A stretch of DNA of 24,582 nucleotides from DATKMS01 sp041497995 (GCA_041497995.1 JBGQHM010000059.1:1-24582), one strand, 5' to 3'. Positions 1 to 8,904 are shown, counted from the first letter of the stretch. Translations and numbers: made by a program. The notes: a model not told the origin generated them from the letters alone.

Positions 1-155
1 CACTCCACGCGGGGACAAGCTTCAAGATCACCAGCCATTCGAAGTCTACGGCCACCTTACGAGCCACATCCATTAGATATCGATCTGAGGATATATGATG
101 CGACGAAGATACCGAGCATGATTGCGGCAGGTCATGATGTTGCGGGCGTCCCCGC

Positions 156-965
156 TTGCCGCTCGGCGACATGATCTTCGCCGCTGCGTTCAAGGTCTAT
201 TCGACCGTGAGTTGTCGCCGGTTCATGACCGATCTGCGCGATGCACATGCCAAAGGGATGATATCGAAACTCCCCTGCTACAACTCGATTTTCAACTACC
301 TCGAATCGGAAGAGCTGACGCCGATCATCCGCGATATGATTGTGAAGAGCGCATTGCCGCTGAAGGCGATTGAAACCGACTTCGCCCCGGACTCTACCGG
401 CTTCACTTCCACGCAATTGGTGGGCACGTGGCGTGCCGAGAAATACGGCGCCAAGAAAGAACGTGTCGAGCACGCATGGCTCAAGCTCCACGTCATGATC
501 GGCACCAAGACCAACATCGTGACCGCCATTGAACTCACCGAGCGCAAAGAGCACGACACTACGCAGTTCAAGTCGATGTTCGAAACGACCGCCGAGCACT
601 TCAATGTGGAGCGTATCCAGGCCGACAAGGCATATGCTTCCAAGGCAAATTTCGAACTCATTGAAAGCAAGGGTGCCACGCCGTTCATCCCCTTCCGGAA
701 CGATGCACGGGGCAACACGAAGAACGAGACGTGGAACCGCTTGTTCCATTATTACAGCTTTCGGCGCGAAGAGTTCCTCGCCATCTACCACCGCCGCAGC
801 AACGTCGAATCCACCTTCAGTTCGATCAAGAGGAAGTTCGGCGACTTCGTGCGCAGCAAAACGCCCACCGCGCAGATCAACGAGCTGTTGCTCAAGGTGC
901 TCGCTCATAACATCACGATGGTGATTCACTCGATGCATGAGCTTGGGATTTCGCCGAGCTTCTAG
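156..965 (+). CDS. DDE transposase (IS4/IS5-type), 5' end broken
   Basis: Cut-and-paste transposase of an insertion sequence. The frame shows the DDE triad expected of the Transposase_11 fold: an early Asp in ETDFAPDSTGF, a second in ADKAYAS, and a late Glu in YHRRSNVESTFSSIKRKFG. The recognisable family reading actually starts at 138, where in-frame codons give CCGRPRLPLGD, and an in-frame TGA lies at 135-137. TTG at 156 and ATG at 171 are the only nearby start codons. As I recall, relatives carry some tens of residues before the GRPRLPL segment. None of the three plus-strand frames in 1-137 looks like that missing part, so I infer 5' truncation or decay. I see no terminal inverted repeats. 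GC content looks lower than in the metabolic genes downstream. The type assignment is firm; whether the protein is functional is doubtful. Confidence 0.8.
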   Translation: MPLGDMIFAAAFKVYSTVSCRRFMTDLRDAHAKGMISKLPCYNSIFNYLESEELTPIIRDMIVKSALPLKAIETDFAPDSTGFTSTQLVGTWRAEKYGAKKERVEHAWLKLHVMIGTKTNIVTAIELTERKEHDTTQFKSMFETTAEHFNVERIQADKAYASKANFELIESKGATPFIPFRNDARGNTKNETWNRLFHYYSFRREEFLAIYHRRSNVESTFSSIKRKFGDFVRSKTPTAQINELLLKVLAHNITMVIHSMHELGISPSF

Positions 966-1167
966 ACTGCGGTGCACTTGACTTGGCGACTGTGATATTA
1001 TTGGACTCCTCCAATTGCCCTAATGCATCAAGAGCATCCATCGCGTGCCCGATAATCCAATAGCTGCCGACAAACAGCCCGAGCGCCAGCAACACGCCGA
1101 GGGTACGCCAGTACCAGTGGTCGATGTGCACGAAGCTCCACAACCCGAACATCGAGGCCGCGACCAT
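913..1167 (-). pseudogene. Possible small two-TM membrane protein, 3' end replaced by transposase region
   Basis: A minus-strand frame of 84 codons from ATG 1167. It reads as a hydrophobic segment, a short loop with HIDHWYWR, a second hydrophobic segment (TLGVLLALGLFVGSYW) and then a polar Ser/Ala/Gln-rich tail. The tail lies antisense to the end of the transposase (913-965), so it is probably not native. By hand count, third codon positions in 1045-1167 are about 90% G/C in this frame, against about 51% in the opposing plus frame. In a GC-rich genome that favours minus-strand coding here. There is no Shine-Dalgarno sequence before ATG 1167, and the hydrophobic reading continues upstream of it. 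I do not recognise the family. It may instead be a shadow of the plus-strand gene's charged N-terminus. Confidence 0.3.
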
Positions 1168-1938
1168 GATGAGGAAAGCAAGCGTCAGCAGCGAATAGCT
1201 AGCATAGCGAAGAAACGGCGCGGTGATCGACGAAAGGAGCAGGCTAAGTTCTGGGCGGAGTTTTTCGGAGCGCTTGCTACCGTCGCGCTCGTCGGGCTGA
1301 CCTTCGTCTATGTTCACTATTCCCGCAAGCAATGGCACGTGATGAGTGATCAACTCGCCGAAATGCGATCTGCACGGCGTCCATGGATTATGACAATCAA
1401 GGCCGAGAGTTTCATCGGTCTTCCTCTTGCTGATGAACCCAAGAGAACGTCGAACCTTGACCACTCCTCGTTCAAGCTCGTCGTCAAGAACGTTGGGAAC
1501 GTTCCAGGCCAGCAGGTCGGCATATCCGCCACTTGGACTATGTGGGCAACCGCGATTGTCAACCGTCAAGGCGGTAACTGGCAATGCCTCGCCGTTCCAA
1601 CGGTGATCGGTCCGGAGGTCGAATCCCTCACTTCCGTAATATTCTATGGAATGGAAGGTGGCCTGAGTCCGTACGTCATCAGGGAATTGGTAGACAAAGA
1701 TGGTTGGTTTTGCATCCATGGCTCCGCTAGCTATGTCGATCAATTCGGCGTGAGGCTCTCCAGTCCATTTTGCTTCGAATGGACCTCCATCAGTTACGGA
1801 TTTTACGGTTGCTCCCCCACACGAGCCGCAGAATTTGAAGAGCGCGACAGACAGAATGGCGACAAGTGCGCTATGCCGCCAATGCCGCCACCTGACGACA
1901 CACCCAGACAGCAAGAACCCTCGCCAGAACTGCAATAA
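1045..1938 (+). CDS. Hypothetical one-TM protein with C-terminal beta-rich domain
   Basis: An unrecognised protein of a type common in proteobacterial accessory regions. It has a charged Lys/Arg/Gln/Glu-rich N-terminal stretch, one transmembrane helix at about residues 69-92 (FWAEFFGALATVALVGLTF onward), then QWHVM..QLAEMRSARRPWI and a beta-rich tail with the NVGNVPG motif typical of such proteins. Topology would place the C-terminal domain on one side of the inner membrane. The start is uncertain. The frame opens at GTG 1045 with no ribosome-binding site; GTG 1117 and GTG 1126 are alternatives; there is no in-frame ATG until 1342, inside the conserved part. GC3 in 1381-1500 is about 65% by hand, supporting coding there, but the first 40 codons look like antisense of another gene. 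It is therefore either fused to a foreign 5' end or starts at 1126. Function unknown. Confidence 0.55.
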   Translation: MPDNPIAADKQPERQQHAEGTPVPVVDVHEAPQPEHRGRDHDEESKRQQRIASIAKKRRGDRRKEQAKFWAEFFGALATVALVGLTFVYVHYSRKQWHVMSDQLAEMRSARRPWIMTIKAESFIGLPLADEPKRTSNLDHSSFKLVVKNVGNVPGQQVGISATWTMWATAIVNRQGGNWQCLAVPTVIGPEVESLTSVIFYGMEGGLSPYVIRELVDKDGWFCIHGSASYVDQFGVRLSSPFCFEWTSISYGFYGCSPTRAAEFEERDRQNGDKCAMPPMPPPDDTPRQQEPSPELQ

Positions 1939-2159
1939 GGTAATAACTCGCCGCGCCATGGTCGGCCCCAAAGGTTCGTCGGACGTTTCGACTTTTTGGG
2001 CAGCCTCCGGAGCTATTGGGCAACGCACGGTTGCTGGGCAAAGCCCATTTGTGGGGCACATTTGTGTTGACTGTTGCCTCTCAGAAAGGCTAGAGGATGC
2101 GTGAGCGTCGTGGTGGCCAGCCTCCGGCGGGGACATGACGCGAACCACTGCGAGATAAG
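1939..2159. other. Intergenic stretch before Cys-rich protein gene
   Basis: 221 bases with no supported gene. Short ORFs on both strands have no recognisable motif. The last bases contain AAGG just before the start codon of the downstream gene. No hairpin or clear -35/-10 pair was seen. Confidence 0.5.
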
Positions 2160-2162
2160 GTG

Positions 2163-4457
2163 ATGCTGGAACGACGGAATCGTTGGATCGGAACCGTACT
2201 CGTGCCGTGCGCGCTGGCGCTGTGCGGGATGGTCGCTGCTACGGCGGCTCACGCCACCTTCATGTGCGCGGGTCAAGGTCCTTCGAAGGGCGCCTGCTCG
2301 GGTGGTGCGCCGAACGGTGTCTGCCAAATCGGCGAGGCGTGCGACGACGGCAACACCATCAACGGCGACAATTGCGACACCAACTGTACGGTTCCCGGGT
2401 GCGGGAACGGCGTCACCGGCCCTGGTGAGGAATGCGACGCCGGCGCCGCCAATGACGACGTCAACGTCGACGCGACGCCTCCGGGGAATCCGTGCGACAC
2501 CCACTGCCTCCTGAAGCAGTGCGGAAACCACCGCTTGGAAGGTGGTGAGTTGTGCGACGACGGCAACGCGTTCAACAACGACGGGTGTGACAGCGATCCC
2601 AGCACCTCGCCCTTTCCCGCGGTTGGGCTGTGCTTGGGCAGCGGATGCGGCAACGGCATCACCAACATGAACGAGATGATGGCCGGTGGCTGCGACGACG
2701 GGAACACCGTGTCGGGCGACGGCTGCAGCAGCACGTGCGTGACTGAGTTCTGCGGTGATGGGATCAGCAACGACAAGCCGTTCGAGACCTGCGACGATGG
2801 GAACACCATCAACACCGACCACTGCTCGAACACCTGCGTGTCCTCACGTTGCGGTGATGGCATCGTCCAGACGTCGGTTGAGCAGTGCGACGACGGCAAC
2901 ACCGTCAACACCGACGCGTGCCGCAATGCTTGCACGACCTCGCGGTGCGGTGACGGGATCAGTGACACCGGTGAGGCCTGCGACGACGGCAACACCATCG
3001 ACGACGCCACCTGCCTCGGGAATTGCTCGAAGGTTCCGGTGTGCGGAGATGCCGTCACCGACGCAACCGTCGAGGAATGCGACAGCGGCGCCTGTGTCTG
3101 CGTCGCTCCGAAGAAGGCGGCAAATGGTAAGACGTGCGCCAGCCTGGCGCGGCGCATCGCCTGCGCGGCCGACGGCGGAACGTGCATGAATGCAGTCACG
3201 CACCTTCCGTGCGGCCTCGTCGCCGGCGACGGTAACATCGATGATCTGCCCAACTTCTGCCGCAGCCTGTGCGTCGACCCATTCTGCGGGGACGGCACCA
3301 CCGACATGGGCGAGTTCTGCGATGACGGTCTCGTCGGTGCATTCCCGCAGGGCGGTGACGACACCGACTCGTGTCCGAACGGCCCGATGATGATCGCCAT
3401 GGGCATGGCCTGCCAGATCTCCAACGTCTGCGGCGATGGCGTACCGAACACCGACGGCGGCCAGTTCTCCTGCGACAATGGCAACGGCACCAACCCCAAG
3501 ACATGTCTGAAGAGCGGCGTGCTCTGCAGCGTCAACGTCGACTGCGGCACGAATGGGCCGTGCGGCAACAGCGACACCGCGCCCGACACCTGTCGGACCA
3601 ACTGCCAGCCGGCACACTGCGGCGATGGCGTGACCGACAGCAACGAATCCTGCGACGACGGCGATACCCTCGACGGTCCGCTGTGCCGATCCAATTGCTC
3701 GCTACCGACGTGCGGCGACAAGATCGTCGTCGCACCGGAGACCTGTGATACAGGTGGTAGCACGCTGCCGGGTGCCGCGAACCAACCGTGCACGGACACC
3801 TGCCGCAAGGCCGTGTGCGGCGACAGTAAGGTGTGCAGCGCGTCAGGTTGCACCAGCGGGCCTACCGGCAGCGGAGAGGAATGCGACGACGGTAACATCG
3901 CGGCGTCGGATGACTGCGACGATTGCCGGTTGAATGTCTGCGGCGATGGCGTCACGCGCACGAGCGGCACGTCGCCGCTCGAGCAATGCGACGATGGCAA
4001 CAACGCCAATCAAGATGGCTGTTCGGGGACGTGCTGCTTCGAGCCGACCGCCGCGGTGCCTGGTGGGCTTACCGGACTATTTGCGGCGCAGCAGTGCACG
4101 CTCGACCACCTCGCCCTGGATATCGCTTCCTTGTCGTCACCACTGACCGGCAGCGGAGCGAAACGGGTGAAGCCGACGATGAGCACTCGTGCGTTGAATA
4201 AGCTGGGGATGATCCAGGCACTCGCTCGTACCGCTACCCTGACCGCCCGCGACGTCAGCAACAAGAAGAGCCGCAAGCGGGTCAAGACGCATGAGAAGCG
4301 CATGGGACGCCTGCTCATCGACGTCCAACGGATCATGGATATGGCGTACCAGCACGGCGAGTTCTTCTACCCACAATACGCCAGCATCTCCGCGCAGCGT
4401 GTCGATGCCAACGGCTACGTGAACCTCGTCATCGACACGATGTTCAACACCCCGTGA
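2163..4457 (+). CDS. Secreted multi-repeat Cys-rich protein (Myxococcus disulfide repeat, DUF4215-like)
   Basis: An exported protein of 764 residues from ATG 2163; GTG 2160 is in frame and also possible, and AAGG lies just upstream. A Sec signal peptide covers about residues 1-30, with hydrophobic core VLVPCALALCGMVAATAA and an AHA cleavage site. The body is about 14 tandem units of the form CGDG(I/V)x(n)ExCDDGNxxxxDxCxxxC, the Myxococcus cysteine-rich repeat. Two units are expanded: the one near 3050-3290 and the one near 3430-3620 carry extra Cys pairs. The last about 135 residues lack Cys apart from the first few positions, are Lys/Arg-rich and helical, and match nothing I know. The paired Cys imply disulfides outside the cytoplasm, and the D/N-rich repeats could bind calcium. 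Substrate and partner are unknown. It converges on another secreted protein that carries one copy of the same repeat. Confidence 0.88.
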   Translation: MLERRNRWIGTVLVPCALALCGMVAATAAHATFMCAGQGPSKGACSGGAPNGVCQIGEACDDGNTINGDNCDTNCTVPGCGNGVTGPGEECDAGAANDDVNVDATPPGNPCDTHCLLKQCGNHRLEGGELCDDGNAFNNDGCDSDPSTSPFPAVGLCLGSGCGNGITNMNEMMAGGCDDGNTVSGDGCSSTCVTEFCGDGISNDKPFETCDDGNTINTDHCSNTCVSSRCGDGIVQTSVEQCDDGNTVNTDACRNACTTSRCGDGISDTGEACDDGNTIDDATCLGNCSKVPVCGDAVTDATVEECDSGACVCVAPKKAANGKTCASLARRIACAADGGTCMNAVTHLPCGLVAGDGNIDDLPNFCRSLCVDPFCGDGTTDMGEFCDDGLVGAFPQGGDDTDSCPNGPMMIAMGMACQISNVCGDGVPNTDGGQFSCDNGNGTNPKTCLKSGVLCSVNVDCGTNGPCGNSDTAPDTCRTNCQPAHCGDGVTDSNESCDDGDTLDGPLCRSNCSLPTCGDKIVVAPETCDTGGSTLPGAANQPCTDTCRKAVCGDSKVCSASGCTSGPTGSGEECDDGNIAASDDCDDCRLNVCGDGVTRTSGTSPLEQCDDGNNANQDGCSGTCCFEPTAAVPGGLTGLFAAQQCTLDHLALDIASLSSPLTGSGAKRVKPTMSTRALNKLGMIQALARTATLTARDVSNKKSRKRVKTHEKRMGRLLIDVQRIMDMAYQHGEFFYPQYASISAQRVDANGYVNLVIDTMFNTP

Positions 4458-4482
4458 GCGGCGCTGGCGCCGGGGTCGCTCA
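4455..4482. terminator. Possible bidirectional hairpin between convergent genes
   Basis: TGAGCG at 4455-4460 pairs with CGCTCA at 4477-4482, and the inner CGGCGC/GCGCCG can also pair. It overlaps the stop of the upstream gene and lies 1 base from the stop of the convergent gene. There is no T-run, so this is a weak call. Confidence 0.35.
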
Positions 4483-4483
4483 G

Positions 4484-7282
4484 TTACGGCTCGTTGTAAC
4501 AGAACGGTACGGGTGGGGAGGCGATGACCGCGCCCGTCCGCGTCGCGCGCTTCACGCGTATCATCATCGGCGTCACGCACGTCGCCGGTGAGCGCACCGC
4601 CACGGCCGTGGGGGTCACCGCCAGCACCTCCTGCGCTGCGGTCCACGCGCCATCGACGAAGAACTCAACGCATGTACCGCGCAGTGGGTTGCACGAGTTG
4701 CCGCTCTTGAGGGCACGGCAGTCTGCGGTGCCTCCGCCGGTGTGACCGGACACGGCATCGAAGCCGGTCCCGGTGATCCACACCAGGCCACCCTGCATCG
4801 CTTTGGTCGGACTCACAGTCGCTATCTGTACGCCGCTACTGCCTTGGTGGGGTTGTGGGATTCGCACATCCACGCGGTCTTGCGTCCCCAGGCTGTTGTT
4901 CGTGTCATTGTCGGAGATGGCGCCGACATCACATGCATTGGATGCGGTACTCCCCGTCGAGTAGCAGTGCTCCCATTGATTTCCCTGCGCCGCGACCAGC
5001 GCCGGCGGCGCATCAAGCGCGTTGACGAAGTTTCGCCGCACGCCGGCGCCGTTTGCCGCGAACGCATTGTTCCCTGCGCCCGCACCGCCGTCCGTGCCAA
5101 AGTCTGCCGCGATCCTGCCTTCGAGCTTCACCCCGGCATCGTCGTTGTAGACCGCGGCGGACCCGCGCACGGAGATGTCCGCGACACTGCGTTGCGCCTT
5201 CTCGATCAGCAGTCCCTTTCCACTGATTCCGCACATGTAGTCGTTCACCAACGTGCCGGCCGACTGGTCCTGAAAGTAGATGCCTTGCAGCACACCGTCG
5301 CGTACGATCGTGCGGCTCGCGCGTAGCTCGGTCAGCGCGCCTTGGGCGGACAGCTCAGATGCGTCGGATCGTGTAACGACCTGCTGTGCGCCGCAAGCGG
5401 TTGGATTTCCGGTCGGGCAGTTCTGGCCGTTCTGCTCGACGAGGTTGCCGACGGCCTCGATGACGCCCTTGTTGGTGTCCGCGGCATCCGGTGATTGGGC
5501 GAAGACACCGCCGCGCAAGTTGTTGTGAATCCAGTTTCCCTGGAGTCGAACGAGTCCGCTCTTGCTCTTCACACCCCGGTCGAAACAGAACCGCACTTCG
5601 CTGTTGTCGACGTGCACGGGCTCGGCGCTGGTGGCACCCGTGCTATCCGCATCGATGCAGTCCTTCCCGGTAGCCGGACGCGTCAGGCCTGATGGCACCT
5701 CTGCATCGGTGATGGCTGCGGCACCTCCGTCGAGGCGGCAGGTGTCGACGTCACTGCCCTTGCTCCCCGCGTCGAACGCCACAAGATCCTGGTCACCGCA
5801 ACAGATCTGTCCTTGTGGGGCGAGCTGGCGTTGGATGGCCAGGCCTTGGAGCCGGATCCCTGCGCCTTGGAGGCGGAGCGCTCCGCCCGGCGACTCGGAG
5901 CACGGGCAGTCCCCCGCTTGCGGATTCGCGTTGGGTGCGCGGAGCGTGATGACGGTCGGGTACACGCGGGCGGCGAAGTCCCCGAGCGGTGACGGGTCGC
6001 CGGCCGCATTGGTTCCATCAATCACCGTCCCGGGTGCGCGCACGGCCAAGGCGGCGTTGTTGGTGACCTGAACGCTCGCGACCGCTCCGGGAAATGCCGT
6101 ACGATCGAAGCCAATGAGCACAGGCGGAACAGACACTGCCGCGGTTTGGATGGCGTCGCGCAGTGTACACGTGGCGTCGCAGACGCCGTCGCCGGAATCG
6201 TCCGCCTGATTGACGGTGAGCACCGTGCGCGCCAGCGTCCACTCGATCACATTGGCGGCCGCTGCATCCGTGACGAGGAGACTCTGCTGGTGCTGGGCCT
6301 GTCCGGTGCTGGCAACGGAGAGGTGGTGCACCCAGGGTCCTGAGCCCAAGCTCAGATCGAGCGCAACGTCGGTCGTGCCAATAGGCAGTGAGCGAGCGAT
6401 CGGGCCATACGCGACGGCGGCATCGCCTGCCGCTGGCCCGCTCAGACGCGTACCGGAGAACGCGGCTGTCAGACTCTGCCCCGTTGCGTTGTGGACGCGC
6501 AGCGTCAGCACCGCACGTCCCGACGGCAACTCGAGGTGGCATCCCGGGTCGCATCCGTCGCCGGCGCTGCGATTGCCGTCGTCACAGTCCTCATAGGTCT
6601 CGACAATCCCGTTGCCGCAGGTGCTGCGCCGACACTCGAGCATCAAGGAATCACGGTCCACCCCACTCGGTGTCAACCTGGCTTGCACGATGAGAGTTCT
6701 GTTGCCGGTCTGGAAGCCGCTGCGAGTGGACCGCTGCGGCACCGTGATGTTCAGCGGCGCGCTGCACATGTTCAACGTCGAGCTGCTTGTGCCGAGGCTC
6801 ACGAGTCGACGGCTGTGCGTCACAGTGATGCCGAATCCGGCACTACCCAACTGAGCATCCAACGCCGCCAGGTTCGCTACGTCGGCGGGATCAGCGCCGC
6901 TGGCCCTCGGTGAGATGATATCGAACGTATTGACAGACGACGGATGGCAGGCCGGAAAACGCGGGTCGGTGTTGTTGATGCACAGCGCAAGCGGCATCGT
7001 GCAGCTGTGGTTGGTCAGATCCGCATCGACGTCGCAGTGCGGGTCGCCTTCGTAACAAACCACGGTGTTCTTCGGGATGCCTTGACTGGTCGCCGGCGGT
7101 GGCGGCGTCACGAGCCATTCGAGGTTGCAGTCGCTGCTCTTCAGTCCGCCGCCCGGAATGCAGGGGTTCATCGGCGCCGGATCGGTACACGTCGTGCTCA
7201 CCGAGACCCCGGCGGTCGGCTGGAACGCGACTATCAGGAGCAAAAGGACGGGCAAGCGGAATGTCGTGGTACGGTACTGCAC
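4484..7282 (-). CDS. Large secreted protein: Cys-rich repeat, CSLREA-like motif, beta-helix, IPT/TIG-like C-terminus
   Basis: I chose GTG 7282 (932 residues) because it puts a Sec signal peptide at the N-terminus (TTTFRLPVLLLLIVAFQ then TAGVS) and leaves a clean divergent gap to the next gene. The frame is open up to ATG 7453, but that extension would overlap the neighbour. In order: signal peptide 1-25; a Cys-containing N-terminal region with several CxnC pairs; one Myxococcus-type repeat at about 222-248 (CGNGIVETYEDCDDGN); a CSLREA-like element at about 353-380 (DSGDGVCDATCTLRDAI); a long region of short beta-strands with repeated asparagine/valine turns at about 380-760, consistent with a right-handed beta-helix; and a C-terminal IPT/TIG-like domain at about 830-925 (VSPTKAMQGGLVWITGTGF). 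This layout is typical of cell-surface or secreted proteins of large-genome environmental bacteria. No catalytic residues can be named. Ligand unknown. Confidence 0.8.
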   Translation of the reverse strand: MQYRTTTFRLPVLLLLIVAFQPTAGVSVSTTCTDPAPMNPCIPGGGLKSSDCNLEWLVTPPPPATSQGIPKNTVVCYEGDPHCDVDADLTNHSCTMPLALCINNTDPRFPACHPSSVNTFDIISPRASGADPADVANLAALDAQLGSAGFGITVTHSRRLVSLGTSSSTLNMCSAPLNITVPQRSTRSGFQTGNRTLIVQARLTPSGVDRDSLMLECRRSTCGNGIVETYEDCDDGNRSAGDGCDPGCHLELPSGRAVLTLRVHNATGQSLTAAFSGTRLSGPAAGDAAVAYGPIARSLPIGTTDVALDLSLGSGPWVHHLSVASTGQAQHQQSLLVTDAAAANVIEWTLARTVLTVNQADDSGDGVCDATCTLRDAIQTAAVSVPPVLIGFDRTAFPGAVASVQVTNNAALAVRAPGTVIDGTNAAGDPSPLGDFAARVYPTVITLRAPNANPQAGDCPCSESPGGALRLQGAGIRLQGLAIQRQLAPQGQICCGDQDLVAFDAGSKGSDVDTCRLDGGAAAITDAEVPSGLTRPATGKDCIDADSTGATSAEPVHVDNSEVRFCFDRGVKSKSGLVRLQGNWIHNNLRGGVFAQSPDAADTNKGVIEAVGNLVEQNGQNCPTGNPTACGAQQVVTRSDASELSAQGALTELRASRTIVRDGVLQGIYFQDQSAGTLVNDYMCGISGKGLLIEKAQRSVADISVRGSAAVYNDDAGVKLEGRIAADFGTDGGAGAGNNAFAANGAGVRRNFVNALDAPPALVAAQGNQWEHCYSTGSTASNACDVGAISDNDTNNSLGTQDRVDVRIPQPHQGSSGVQIATVSPTKAMQGGLVWITGTGFDAVSGHTGGGTADCRALKSGNSCNPLRGTCVEFFVDGAWTAAQEVLAVTPTAVAVRSPATCVTPMMIRVKRATRTGAVIASPPVPFCYNEP

Positions 7283-7423
7283 GTGGAGCCGATCGATTGC
7301 GCGTTCATAGTGTACGGAGCGGAACCACACCTTGGCAAGAACGGAATTCTGCGCGCCGCGGCGATTGACGGTTCCGCCACGGAGGCGATAGAAGCAGGTT
7401 CGTGGCAATGCCCACGATCCGCA

Positions 7424-7861
7424 ATGGCCGCCCACTCTTCCAATGAGGATCATGACGCCGTGCTCGCGGCGAACGCGGCGTTCTATCGCGCCTTCGAAAG
7501 CCTGAACCTGGCGCGTATGGAGGAGGTCTGGCTACAGGCGGCGCACGTCAAGTGCGTCCATCCCGGCTGGGGGCTGCTGGTCGGCTGGGGCCCGGTGATG
7601 GGGAGCTGGCAGCGTATCTTTGCCAGCACCGTCAGCATGCACTTCGTTCTCACTGCCCTACGCGTCGAAGTCGTTGGTGACCTCGCCTGGGTTGTACTGA
7701 CCGAGAACCTTGAAAGTCAGCACCGCGAAGGTGAGTCCGCCGCACAGATCCAGGCGACCAACATTTTTGAGCGCCACGACGGCCGCTGGTTCCTCGTGCA
7801 TCACCATGGCTCGCCGGTGTACACGCCGACCGACGACGTCGGGCCGGAACAGATGCATTGA
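7424..7861 (+). CDS. SnoaL-like / nuclear transport factor 2 fold protein (DUF4440 type)
   Basis: A 145-residue protein from ATG 7424. The pattern DAVLAANAAFYRAFESLNL..MEEVW, then CVHPGWGLLVGWGPVMGSW and, near the end, FERHDGRWFLVHHHGSP, matches the small cone-shaped SnoaL/NTF2-like family. These proteins fold as a helix-backed beta-sheet and act as isomerases, hydrolases or simple ligand binders; many have no assigned reaction. The conserved CxHPGW motif and the terminal HHH stretch suit a polar pocket. Its TGA stop overlaps TTG 7858, the farthest-upstream start of the following oxidoreductase gene, so the two are very likely co-transcribed and translationally coupled. Upstream, 141 bases separate it from the divergent secreted-protein gene, enough room for two promoters, though I could not identify one. 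Confidence 0.85.
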   Translation: MAAHSSNEDHDAVLAANAAFYRAFESLNLARMEEVWLQAAHVKCVHPGWGLLVGWGPVMGSWQRIFASTVSMHFVLTALRVEVVGDLAWVVLTENLESQHREGESAAQIQATNIFERHDGRWFLVHHHGSPVYTPTDDVGPEQMH

Positions 7862-7869
7862 CCCAGCAG

Positions 7870-8775
7870 ATGCAGATCGGTCTCTTGCTCGGCGGCTTGT
7901 CGAGCGCAGGCGCCCTCGGTGCGTTGGCGGCGGAGGCGGAAAGGCTCGGCTTCGACTCGCTCTGGGCGGGCGACCACATCGCCTTCCCGGCGCCGATCCT
8001 CGATCCGCTGCAGGTGTTGACCTGCTGCGCCAGTCACACGCAGCGCGTCCGCCTCGGCACGTGTGTCTACCTGCTGCCGCTTCGCCACCCAACCGTGGTG
8101 GCGAAGATGGTCGCTTCACTCGACTTCCTCAGCGGTGGCCGCATCGTCTTCGGCATCGGTGTCGGCGGCGAGTTTCCCGGCGAGTTCCAGGCCAGCGGCG
8201 TGCCCGTGCAAGAACGCGGCGCGCGCACGAACGAAGCGATCGGCGTGCTGCGCCGGCTGTGGCAGGGAGATGAGGCCAGCCACGCCGGACGCTTCTTCCG
8301 CATCGATGCAGTGCGCCTCAAGCCGCCGCCCGTGCAGCCGGGCGGGCCGCCGATCTGGATCGGCGGGCGCTCCGACGCGGCGTTGCACCGCACAGCCCAC
8401 TACGGCGACGGGTACGTGGGATACCTGCTGAGTCCGGAGAGCTTCCGCGAGCGCTTCGCGCGTATCCGCGCGCTAGCGGACGCTTGCGGCCGCGCAGCGC
8501 ACCCGATCACCGCGGCGCTCATGACCTTCGCCGTCGTCGACGCGGATCGCACCGTCGCCCTGCAACGTGCCGGTGCGATTCTTGGCGCCATGTACGGCAG
8601 GAGTATGGAGAGCGCGGCCGCACGGTACTGCATCGCGGGCACGCCAGACGACTGCCGCGCCGCAGCGCAGCGCTACGCCGACGCCGGCGTGGAGCACTTG
8701 GTGATCACACCGCTGGCATACGGCGACGGGACGGTCGATCAGGTCCGCGCACTGGCAGCCGCGCTCCGGCGTTGA
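7870..8775 (+). CDS. LLM class (luciferase-like) F420/FMN-dependent oxidoreductase
   Basis: A flavin or F420-dependent oxidoreductase with a TIM-barrel of the bacterial luciferase superfamily. Typical signatures in order are: MQIGLLLGG at the start, AERLGFDSLWAGDHI, RVRLGTCVYLLPLRHP, VASLDFLSGGRIVFGIGVGG with the GEF motif, PPIWIGGRSDAALHRTA, and a C-terminal AGVEHLVI. ATG 7870 gives 301 residues; TTG 7858, overlapping the previous stop, is the alternative. The substrate cannot be read from sequence; relatives act on small ketones, alkanesulfonates, terpenes and other hydrophobic compounds, with F420 used in actinobacteria and several other phyla. It is coupled to the SnoaL-like gene, and an amidohydrolase gene follows after about 190 bases. 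A second family member lies at 11004-11906 on the other strand. Confidence 0.9.
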   Translation: MQIGLLLGGLSSAGALGALAAEAERLGFDSLWAGDHIAFPAPILDPLQVLTCCASHTQRVRLGTCVYLLPLRHPTVVAKMVASLDFLSGGRIVFGIGVGGEFPGEFQASGVPVQERGARTNEAIGVLRRLWQGDEASHAGRFFRIDAVRLKPPPVQPGGPPIWIGGRSDAALHRTAHYGDGYVGYLLSPESFRERFARIRALADACGRAAHPITAALMTFAVVDADRTVALQRAGAILGAMYGRSMESAAARYCIAGTPDDCRAAAQRYADAGVEHLVITPLAYGDGTVDQVRALAAALRR

Positions 8776-8904
8776 TGCTCCCGCCTCATTCGTCTGCAGA
8801 AAGCCCGTCGGCGCGGTTGCGAAGTCCACACGCACCAGACTAGAGGTGTCTTCGAGAGCATGAGACTCATCGCGCTTGGGTCAAGTTTGCGAGGGCCGCC
8901 CATA

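Noticed and set aside
2273..4009. 578-codon open frame on the minus strand opposite the Cys-rich protein
   Set aside because: Its Ser/Pro/His-rich repeats (LPSSH, SPQ) are the antisense of the repeated CDDGN codons; it has no signal or domain of its own. The repeat bias alone keeps the frame open.
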